Shown here one piece after another: positions 39,201 through 46,500 of a stretch of DNA of 59,663 bases (position 1 is its first letter; the number at the start of each line of letters is the position of its first letter). The stretch lies in IMG/VR virus record IMGVR_UViG_3300034356_001545, positions 1-59,663 of that record; one strand, given 5' to 3'. The position numbers and the translations under genes were made by a program. The stretch comes from a virus. Under the pieces are notes generated by a model. It saw nothing but the letters and a program-made list of their open reading frames with translations. It searched no databases and was not told the DNA's origin.

Positions 39201-41215
39201 TCTAATCCCAAGATGTTCTCGGCAACTTTAGGTTGCCTAGAAACTTCTTGCTTGGTGGCCTTATCGTATGTTACAACATCAATCGACCCGTCTTCTTGCG
39301 TTTCGATTACTGATGTCTGCCCTTCGGTCTCTGTGCCAACAGCAACCTCAAGGTTGTTTAGCCTTTCGAAGAGGCGGAACTTTCCGCGTCGGACTTCTGG
39401 TTCGACAATCGTGCGGCTACCCGCTCTAGGAGCTCCAACTGGGACTTCTTCGGTAACTTGTTCAGTTGTAGTAATTGTTTTGTTGTCATAGTATTCGATA
39501 TCATCAAATTTATCTTCTAGTGTCTGTATGTATGCTGTCTTTACATCGTCTGCAATGTCCAACGCATCAACCTCATCGATAGCGTTAAGTATTTGCTGTT
39601 GAGCCGCTTGGGCTTCAGTGTTGTCTACCTCTTGAGCCTCTGCTATTTTTTGGAAGACTTCTTGCTGCTCAAGTACTTGAAGTACTCGATCTGCTTCAGG
39701 CGACGTTCCGCTTGCGACTTGGATAGGTTGGACTTCGATAGGGGCTTGCCCTTCGACGACAGGACTTGGTATCCCTGCTTCTTCTTGAGTATCATATGCT
39801 GAGTATTTAGATTCTAAATCTTTTTGCTGTTGTATTAGGCCTCCAACTTTAGCTTTAATGTCTTTTGTGGCTTCTGTATCCTTGATGACTTTGGCCATTG
39901 AAGCGTAGCGCTTAATTTCATTGTCAATCTCAAGAAACCGCTCTAGGTCTTGTGGGTTTTGCGTTCCTACATATTCGTAAAACTTAGCGTCATCCGTTGC
40001 ATTACGAGTTCGAGTCTTAATAGACTCTGCTAACTTCTGAGAATAGTAATCTTGTTCCTCAACAGTAGAAGAAGCATCAAGCTTCTCCTTGTACTTGTTA
40101 ATCTCTGTTCTAGCCTTTGCGTTCTTCATATCGCGTCCAACAGAGTTGGCAAGCGCAGTAGCATCAGCTATAGTAGATGGTGTGTTGAAGACAGCACCGC
40201 CAACAGCACCCATAGCGGCGCCCTCAAATCCCTGACGGAATGCATCTCCAAGGTTTACATCTCCAGTACGAGCATATTGATCAACAGCAGATTGTCCGAA
40301 TCCAGTAGTAAACTCGGCAAGAGCCTCTTCTGTCACAGCGACGCCATTGGACTTTAATGCTCCTTTAGCAATCTCTTTTGCTGTTTGTTCAAAGGCTTGT
40401 TTTGTGATTTGTTGAGCGGCAAGTTTCTTTACGGCTCCAGACAAAATCTTTCCGCCGATCCCTTCCCCAAGCACCTCAAGTCCACCCATTGCACCAGTAT
40501 ATCCTGCTCGCATAAGCGGACTCATATCCTCATAGAACTTCTCTCCTTTCGCATCAAGGTGAGCTGATTGGGCGCCATAACCGCCCATCAGCGCAAGAGA
40601 TACTGGTGCTCCAAGTCCGCCAGTTCCAAGAGTAATTGCTGCCGATGTAATAGCAAGAGGCGCAGTTCCTAAAAGAAACTCTTCTGCCTGAAGTGCGGCA
40701 TCACCAAATTTACCCTGTGCAATGCTTTCCGTAAATGTTTGCTCAAACTTTGGACCTTCATCTCGAATCTTATCAATGGCAGATTTTGCCTGAACGTCAA
40801 TTGCTTCACGAGTAAGTGGCGTCGATAGTGGGGATGCGTATGATGCTGCCTTAAGTAAAGCACTTTTGCCAATCTCGTAAGTTTGTCCGAGGGCAGACTT
40901 GGCTACATTATACCAATTAGGCGTATCTACTTCAGATACATCTTCCTGATTAGATCCTTCAAACTTGGGAATTTCACCAAATGCAGCGGGGACTTTATTT
41001 GATGTATCCGAAGCAGAAGGTTCTGCCAAAGATTGTAAATTGGATGCCTCGGAAAGTTCTTTTTTTTTTACGTCAAAATCTACCTGTTCAGAATACACTG
41101 GATACTTATCAAGCATCTTGCTAACCAATACAGAGTCATCAACGTCCTTATACTGTGGATATTTTAACTTTACCTTGGCCGAAAATTCAGCTACTGACAA
41201 CTTAGGTTCTGGCAT
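33227..41215 (-). CDS. Giant polyvalent virion protein: membrane-active N-terminus, metallopeptidase, ADP-ribosyltransferase-like, LPD
   Basis: 2662 residues, the largest gene here. A Gly/Ala hydrophobic stretch near 180-350 (TAPLAITSAAITLGTGGLGA, GAAMGAVGGAVF) suggests membrane passage. A zinc peptidase core HEVFHAAF (HExxH at 868-872) is followed by ESPEEFMAQTAGI as likely third ligand. At ~1620-1790, LLIHATKGSFDTF (H1625), GYGFYFTSRSSKALDYG and YDGFQTDDFYEAVIF read as the ART-PolyVal ADP-ribosyltransferase. The C-terminal ~700 residues fit large polyvalent-protein domains. It is probably injected with the DNA and acts on the host early. Domain names are inferred by eye. Confidence 0.75.
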   Translation of the reverse strand: MPEPKLSVAEFSAKVKLKYPQYKDVDDSVLVSKMLDKYPVYSEQVDFDVKKKELSEASNLQSLAEPSASDTSNKVPAAFGEIPKFEGSNQEDVSEVDTPNWYNVAKSALGQTYEIGKSALLKAASYASPLSTPLTREAIDVQAKSAIDKIRDEGPKFEQTFTESIAQGKFGDAALQAEEFLLGTAPLAITSAAITLGTGGLGAPVSLALMGGYGAQSAHLDAKGEKFYEDMSPLMRAGYTGAMGGLEVLGEGIGGKILSGAVKKLAAQQITKQAFEQTAKEIAKGALKSNGVAVTEEALAEFTTGFGQSAVDQYARTGDVNLGDAFRQGFEGAAMGAVGGAVFNTPSTIADATALANSVGRDMKNAKARTEINKYKEKLDASSTVEEQDYYSQKLAESIKTRTRNATDDAKFYEYVGTQNPQDLERFLEIDNEIKRYASMAKVIKDTEATKDIKAKVGGLIQQQKDLESKYSAYDTQEEAGIPSPVVEGQAPIEVQPIQVASGTSPEADRVLQVLEQQEVFQKIAEAQEVDNTEAQAAQQQILNAIDEVDALDIADDVKTAYIQTLEDKFDDIEYYDNKTITTTEQVTEEVPVGAPRAGSRTIVEPEVRRGKFRLFERLNNLEVAVGTETEGQTSVIETQEDGSIDVVTYDKATKQEVSRQPKVAENILGLEYVESILDADGNLTGVVMRPRTPKGEDISPVRIQVVNRPELALDIAIDARKKEIGDVPEVIWMQEYETVTRDVTTKERVPAAKRPERKAARVVLPTETVVAEQVTEQVVEQEPVKNNKGLSSEQVTEAVSAAERLARRLGLPTKIIVHNSRKEFNDAMDEVSKSGSVASGVESGRFIPSRNEIHLNLEDMTSEVPFHEVFHAAFVNRFAKASQATREKIASDFQSGLLRVLRSGTAEDQQLADAVERFVQGGEYSAKESPEEFMAQTAGIIAVNGRKISKSTMDKLIQWTNNFIGKVFPSLKITTRGEFVDFMNSFSGALFESSIDEQTYTGLESEVTTSIPPVSESSSRQGRDASYVDRKFDKEKIQFADLSEYVGKPAITYAMDLAVTGTVKSPTGVTYTFDGGVFYPLLGEGGWAFTDEKTAKKILSKLKKFDGRVLLMSQDSRGIRGNFQFWGYMLDEVNKAVKDKRATEAELVEYINSKLKKKPIQSALAEKGLPLQIKKLSELNELMPNDGPKKVGYEVRAEFNEALFSAEANKRFGLPRIEAILDYVNEPLLANAQYGDLVAVLEFDLAKMDVKDSRKIKGAKVHPAYPWIITGFKDLKILNEFVDVRNVFGDYRSKMAEDKGDPELKKRIKIRAARAIVTGGASVNNLEINDNIVKSILGIAPYRAKYVNEISEARDEYKKPSFERFINAFNNIAKKFDVQVYGIEKTIGGWYDSELNSVTQEVSMRPAIAGNKEDILAMSAVAGIMAPVKKEDFQNGVMIVEYKTGGQSQEVTFKAKSDADAKRIIDSLNDYGFGGGFTYVPSDKSFHLAMIPYDDVNISGLRNNLENLVTFAKSNNLIDEKSIQYYEAEVNFPGSDRESSAYYGRILQEARDSKRYEKDGREGALKLLNQALEILDERNNAMDSELSESSSSQANKVYDNILKESSSKSFQELSEASKAGLLIHATKGSFDTFDPQRIYGGARSLYGYGFYFTSRSSKALDYGNKFIFTPLNKYNFLDIDAKANNDFANELKSLAEARILKLQGLFKGIELIPKSLKTPLDNALKISSTISGDSKYGKYSIDDLRKFLDNDYILSFTDFSEAMLSVGYDGFQTDDFYEAVIFNFGKLNDNLIKDEANYLKESSSRDVREEILDKEQLSFKQRAVNTAKTFVWSDTQKQIRVFKERMSSQLSVEGREIKKFTKGLNQLLKKADVQTIDLVGNIFDGTLTPENQRILESKPNGSLIFGQANAMRNYIDSFADDFVNSPEFHAMPEETVNTIIDNFGQYMRGSYRFWKDKNFKPSNAARRDAIAYEYEILRSKKINDLIDKEGFKEDEAGEFFELLHDETLKEATKAIDDYIADIEKIRNGSDFKKLGIVSPSGIKLPSEQFLRRKELPETIQNLLGKERDPIIRFIDTTIALSNIKYKGHMLYAISESLGGTQFIKNEVTDAEKSTGEYKEVKDKFSPLNGRFVHRDVYEAITNQNIYESDNIWMSGYLTTLQLARKSKVIYNLPTWRKNLTGGWYTMAANGVINPSIVRDIKRRAQLFANGETDAETEALIKIMGDNGIIGQDVNANLLGFTNAIYSRTLTGNDNDYISYVDRARNLIKNFDSVVGQKYAAVDDYTKLVIFRSEIQSFAKKMYGKSYDSLTDAQKNKVHAEAAEFVKQNTPTFSRLPKWYASLAKLPAGDFLSFEFESLRSFSANIRNGQQDLMKGMTDKTLTPEQKAEYIKAGSRRLAGSAAIMGARLAITSILASLALGDDDELEEDIKNNRPNWMEGHSIIPTKVSKEGIATAYDYSMEDPYGSFFDLATDPLSFPAYVVDLLQPNMGISFLTNLAENKDFYGRDITNSYDSKLTKGYKYGGHTLKSLIIPPFIASSYRDEQKRLETEADKYSPLDAVGRVASRAVIRDYEFNIPVQFYYFTDQFRTKKEQYSDLTGASRDNRLAELDEIKKMYKSITNIGIKKGNYKMIADANKNVKRALKPNEEAYVLYGYEIPEKK

Positions 41216-41226
41216 ATTTTAACTTC

Positions 41227-42519
41227 TTAAAGATTGAGGCCAAGTGGATCACTTCCTGCTTGCGAAGATACGGCGTTTTGAGAAGTGGTTGCCGTGCGCT
41301 GCGATGAGGGAAGAATCTTAAAGTACTCGTCTGACAAGCCATCTGTTGCCTTTCTTAGTAGTGATAGGTCGCTGTCCTTTGCCTTCCTACCCTTTTCTTT
41401 AGGGACGTTAATCTCAGCAAAATCACCTGTTTCAGCGTTTGTAACCATTTGCTTTTCATTGACTATCTCAATTATATATGGAGATCCGTTGATTTTACCA
41501 AAGCGAACAATCTTACCTCCTGCGGAGGCAACTGGTGCAAAGTCAATTGGAACCATAAATCCACTACCGATTGTTTTGTCTCCAACCTTTTGAGTGTATG
41601 GAACAGCATCAATACCAAAATACTTATTCTCCCTTTGTTTGTCGTTAAGCTTAGCGTACTCAAGCGCAATCTTTTGCTGCTGTAGGCGAAGTTCCGCAGG
41701 ATTGACTCCCATACGAGGAATAACAGCCATAAACGCATCAACAGCGTCATTGGTGAACTTACCAGCTAGGCGATCACCCTGTGGCTTGAACTGCTCAGTA
41801 TCGAGGATATCTAAGTCAGCTCGGCTTGTAATCTCTCCATTGCGACCTATAGTTCCCTCACGAACGCCTTCATAAACGATAGCATTCTTTACCTGTTTTG
41901 GGTCAATATAGCGAGCGCTCATAAAGTTATTCATATACTCTCGAGCCTTAGCTTCGTCAATCCTTCCATCGGGAAGGATATAGTCATTAATATTCTTTCT
42001 GAAGTTGTTAGCAGCCTCATCTGCAATTTGAGTTGGGCTTTGCATATCATAGTTATACCTTGGAAGCAAGGTAAATGGATTAGCTGCAAGGGACATAATC
42101 TGATTGGCATCACGTTTAGTGGTGCGCTCGGCATCAAATAATTCCGAAGCATTTCTCCCACCCAAGTCAAACTGATCTGGCTTGGTATTGTATGCTGACC
42201 ATTGCTGGCGGTAGTTGTCAGCTAAGAACTGTGCTGTTCCTGCAACCTCGTTATATCCAGCATTAGCCTCACGAACCTTACGTCGTAGGTCTATATTATC
42301 TGGGTCCCTAGCAAGCTCTTTAAGTGAGTTTTCTACCGCGCCATAGGCTGTCTGAACAGCCTCTCTGTCTCCATCAAGATATGTTCCCGACTTCTTGGTG
42401 AACTGAGAGGACCAATCGTCAAACTGAAGCTGCTTTTCGCGCTCACGCTCATTGAGCTTGTACTGAAGCTCCGCAAAGTTTGGCAGCTGGATTACGCCAC
42501 TCGGAATAAGTTTAGCCAT
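41227..42519 (-). CDS. Putative internal virion/ejection protein, 430 residues
   Basis: A mainly helical protein (MAKLIPSGVIQLPNFAELQY) with coiled-coil character and Gln/Arg-rich segments, followed by a beta region (VPYTQKVGDKTIGSGFMVPI). It stands between the tail protein side and the giant polyvalent protein, overlapping neighbours by 1 nt (TAATG with 42519). Position and composition match ejection proteins; family not recognised. Confidence 0.6.
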   Translation of the reverse strand: MAKLIPSGVIQLPNFAELQYKLNEREREKQLQFDDWSSQFTKKSGTYLDGDREAVQTAYGAVENSLKELARDPDNIDLRRKVREANAGYNEVAGTAQFLADNYRQQWSAYNTKPDQFDLGGRNASELFDAERTTKRDANQIMSLAANPFTLLPRYNYDMQSPTQIADEAANNFRKNINDYILPDGRIDEAKAREYMNNFMSARYIDPKQVKNAIVYEGVREGTIGRNGEITSRADLDILDTEQFKPQGDRLAGKFTNDAVDAFMAVIPRMGVNPAELRLQQQKIALEYAKLNDKQRENKYFGIDAVPYTQKVGDKTIGSGFMVPIDFAPVASAGGKIVRFGKINGSPYIIEIVNEKQMVTNAETGDFAEINVPKEKGRKAKDSDLSLLRKATDGLSDEYFKILPSSQRTATTSQNAVSSQAGSDPLGLNL

Positions 42520-43487
42520 TATTTTTGCTTATTGAATTTCTTTAACAGCTGACGGAAGTAAGCACTTTCTTTGCTAAGCTTTTGCTGTTGGGCTGGGTTG
42601 AGGATAACCTCTCCACCTGTCATCTCACCAATCTTCTGACCTTTCTTTACGATGTCAATTGGGTTGGTCTTATGGTCAAACTTACCGCCTGTAACCATAC
42701 CGCCCTGCTCAAGCCTTCGGGGTTTTTTATTCCCCATAGAAGGCATATATTCGTCCGCTGTTTCAAAAATGCCTCTATCAAATAGACTTTGTTGCTCATC
42801 TAATTGATCTTGTAAATCAGTAATGTTTAAATCAATAAGAGCACGATCACCCACTGTTCCCCTTAAAGAGGCAAGGGTTTCATTTCTAGCTATTGTTTCC
42901 GCGCTAAGTGGAGCCTCAGCAACAGGAGCAATCTTAGTAGGTTTTTTAGACGCTAATTGAGCGCCATATACACCTGCAGATCCAATCTGACCTACACCAC
43001 CCGCGATGTTCTGGAGGCCGCCCTCAATGGCGGCCTGAGCAGCACCACGCTCCATCATCTCACGATTTATGTTACGTCCAATCTCACGCTCAGCGCCCTG
43101 CGCTCCAAAGCTAAGGGCCTCCATAGTCTGAGCCTGACGCTGACCTAGGATATCTAATGCACCAGCATCGGACGCACGAATCATTTTGGGAAGCGCTCCG
43201 ACAACAGCACGACCACCAGCCCCTTGAGCGGCAGCTATTCCTGTAGCTATCGAGCGATTAAGTTCCTCAAGACGTCTTTGCTCTAGCTCAGCATTGCGAG
43301 CCTGCTTTAGCATCTCTGCGTATTCAGAAGGTCGAGCTGTTGAAGCTTCCTTGATCCTGTTTGCAGCCTGCTGTCCTTGAATCATTTGGTATGCACCAAG
43401 CCCAGCTTGTCCCGCACCTAATGCTCCAGCTAGAACAAGTCCTCCCGCTATATATTTTTTTGGTTCTTTACTCTTCTTTGATCGCAT
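42519..43487 (-). CDS. Putative membrane-active ejection protein, 322 residues
   Basis: MRSKKSKEPKKYIAGGLVLA begins a Gly/Ala-rich hydrophobic segment (GALGAGQAGLGAYQMIQGQQ) followed by Ala/Gln helices, another Gly/Ala-rich part (GGLQNIAGGVGQIGSAGVYG), and a C-terminal IGEMTGGEVILNPAQQQKLS stretch seen in Bacteroidota phage virion proteins. Such glycine-rich amphipathic proteins can form the channel in the host membrane. The start lies 4 nt from a TACCTTTG box, so the mRNA would be leaderless. Inferred. Confidence 0.65.
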   Translation of the reverse strand: MRSKKSKEPKKYIAGGLVLAGALGAGQAGLGAYQMIQGQQAANRIKEASTARPSEYAEMLKQARNAELEQRRLEELNRSIATGIAAAQGAGGRAVVGALPKMIRASDAGALDILGQRQAQTMEALSFGAQGAEREIGRNINREMMERGAAQAAIEGGLQNIAGGVGQIGSAGVYGAQLASKKPTKIAPVAEAPLSAETIARNETLASLRGTVGDRALIDLNITDLQDQLDEQQSLFDRGIFETADEYMPSMGNKKPRRLEQGGMVTGGKFDHKTNPIDIVKKGQKIGEMTGGEVILNPAQQQKLSKESAYFRQLLKKFNKQK

Positions 43488-43491
43488 ATTA

Positions 43492-43499
43492 CAAAGGTA
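43492..43499 (-). promoter_or_regulatory. Late promoter -7 box (TACCTTTG), leaderless start
   Basis: Minus-strand TACCTTTG between the 1719-residue gene stop and the ATG at 43487, only 4 nt apart (TAAT then ATG). Same 4-nt geometry as rusA. Confidence 0.5.
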
Positions 43500-43503
43500 C
43501 TAA

Positions 43504-46500
43504 TTATTGTCCCTGTTGGTTGTGTAGATTACTTTGGGCGAACACTGCATTGACGGCATACAATTCAATTTCAGATGTATCGGTGTTTGTTAGGTTGATG
43601 CGTGCGTAGTAGTCTCGCAGTTGGTCTCCCTCGACACCAGCGTTGGCAAGGACCACTATTGTGTTTCCGTCACTTACACCAGCTATAGCGCCACTTGCAG
43701 TAATCTGCTTGTTACCGCTGATGGCAGTAACAGTTACTCCAAGAGTCACAAGGGTAGCACCGCTGACCTTGTAGAGTGTGCCTCCGAAAGGGAATGGCAC
43801 ATCTCCCACAGGAGTGGTGAACGTAATGGTTGACCCAGAAACTCCACTTGTGGCTACGTTTCCGAGAACAAAAACCTCAGAGCTTCCGCTTAGCGAGGTG
43901 ATGGTTGTGGTCCCAACGTTTGCGCTAGTGTCTCTTGGAACGTAGGCAAAGAACTCACGCTCCCTCTCGCTGAAGTCGGTAGTAAGGATTGACGTAGACT
44001 GGTCTGTGTTTGTGATTACAGTAGCCCAAGCATCCGTACCCTCAAGGCTTAACGACTCGTAGGACTTAACCATAGACGGGTTGTTATTGCTTATCACCTC
44101 CACGATAGTGCTTCCTGCAACGCCGTAGTATGTAGATCTGTTAGATGTATCGTCGTGGACGTACATCGTTCCAGCCTTGAATGTGTACAGCGTGTCGTCT
44201 AGGCTAGCAATCCTCTCTGGCGAGTAGGAGTACCTAGTGTTCCACACCTTGTCTTCGGTATCGTAGGCTACGGTGAAACCTGTGTCTGTAGTGCCAACAT
44301 TAGAAATTGTTCCATTGTAGTTTCCGCAGGTGTTTATAAAGGTAAACGTTCCAGCGGAAAGGTCTATAGATATACCGACAAAGAAATCATACGTAGAGTT
44401 GGTCGCAATACCGTAGATGGTGCTGTTGGTGCCCTGAAACTCTTCTCCAACAATGATTGCCTGCCCAGCCGTAAGCCTGTCTAAATAAACAACAGCATTT
44501 ACGCTGTTGTCAAACGTATCGCATATGTCTTGAAACTCACGAACCTCTGTGTTGAACTGAGGAAGTTTGTCGTCGTTGTACTCTATTTCGGCAAATACAA
44601 CAGAGCCTGCACAATTTGTTTGTAGTGTAAAGCTAAACGAGCCAAGAAGGACCTCTATTGCAGCATCAAAGCATATTGTGCCCTCAAAGGTTCCACCGTC
44701 ATCTATGCAGCGATGTTCAAACGCTGCCGTTATGTCAACACCATCTGCTGTTATGGCAATTGTTGATGTACATATACTATCGCTAGCGATAATATATTCG
44801 CCTGCCTCGTCGTCAACGCCTCCAACTACTCTCTTTACTGAGGCAAACTGGACTATATCCCTAAAGTTGCCCTTGAAGAATGAGTCCATCTTGGTCTCAC
44901 TGATTGCGGTCAGCCCATCTTGGGAGATGCGCATCACCTTTCCATTGCGGATATCGGCAAAGTAAACACGACCACCCTCTACGGCAACAGACTCTGGGTT
45001 GTTTCCAACTCCAAAGTCGCCTACGTAGTAACTCGGTGTTCCAACAACGTTTGTGGACACTGTAACGCCTTGCTGTCCGCTTACGTACTCAATTAAATTA
45101 CGTCCCACTGGTAACAGGCCACACTTCTTGTCCTGCAAGAATACTATGCTGTCGTCTCTGTTGACCATATAACGGATTGAACCGTGGATGTAGTTGAGGT
45201 CGTAGAAAGGCGCTAGGGATGGGTTAAATGAGGACAGCCCAAGCCTTGTTACGTCAACAATAAAGGGATCAGAATAGGTTACGGATCCAGTCCTGTAGAC
45301 TGTCTTTGCGTCTGGAAGAACAGCAAACGGACGACCAATAGATGTGTTCTTTGATGTAAAAAAGTCGCTTACCTCATCGGACTCTACATACTCAACAAAG
45401 TAGTTGTATGCATCGGGGTCATTGCCATATCGAAGCTGTCGTAGACGGAAGTAGGTATCGCCCTGAGTTAATTCAACAGCTACTAAACTGCTGTTGGTTA
45501 TGTTCAGTGTATATGTCTGCGCTGCAGTAAATGCTCCTGTGGAGAAGGTGGTGTCAACAAAGTAGTTGTAGATACCGCTTACCTCTGGGTAAACGTTTTG
45601 CACTTCAAAGGTATTTCCGCTGCCATCGCTAAGGGTGTCCCCAGCATAGAGCTCAATGTTTGTCCTAAACTGAAGTGGCCTTACGTTAGTGCAGATAGCA
45701 GAAACTGAGGATATAACAGTTCGATCACCAGTCAACACTCCGTTGACCACGTCATAAGACTCTCCTACCTCATAGTAAACTTCTTCGTCCTGTCCTTTAC
45801 GCTTACGGTATATTTCCACCAAACACTTGCTTGACCAAAAATCTGTTCCGAGTACTACTGAGTTCTTATCGAATCCATCAATGTTCTTGTCTTTAAGGAC
45901 AAGAAACTTTCCGGTTGTTTGATATATGCTGTTGTCGCTAGCCCTATTCAGTACTGGGTTAGTATCAAGATTATCAGTAAGTTCTTGGTAGTCAACTACT
46001 TCAAAGTCAATATCGATTGGATACACCTTTGTATCAACATTAGCAACTGAGCTGTATATCGCTACTGCTCCAGTAACAAGATTTCCTAATGATCCAGATG
46101 ATGGTGGTGTACTGCTTGAGGTTCCAGTAATTACTCCTGCACCTCCAACTAGATTTACACTAGTTACTTGGACAAATACAAAGGTTCCTAGATTAAGCGT
46201 GAAAAGAACATCTCCTACATTTATTGTACCCGTGACAGATGATATAACGAAACTATATTGATCGTCATCTTTTTGATAGGAAACTACCCTAAGGCGGTCC
46301 CCCTTGAGGAAGTTATACTCAAGGTTTGCTCCCTTCGCCTCCTTGTATGAGTCATCCTTGCCCTCTAATGATCGGAATGAAACAAAGATGTAATCGTTGT
46401 TTGCTACGTTTGATGGAGAGTTTATTGCCTCCACATTGGTTGCGGCAAATGCATCAATAACGCTGTACTGAACAAAACTATCGATTGATCCTTTTTTAGT

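Noticed and set aside
38574-39491. 305-codon plus-strand open frame inside the giant protein gene
   Set aside because: Ser/Leu/Thr-rich composition of an antisense shadow; the minus-strand frame is a coherent 2662-residue protein with domains.
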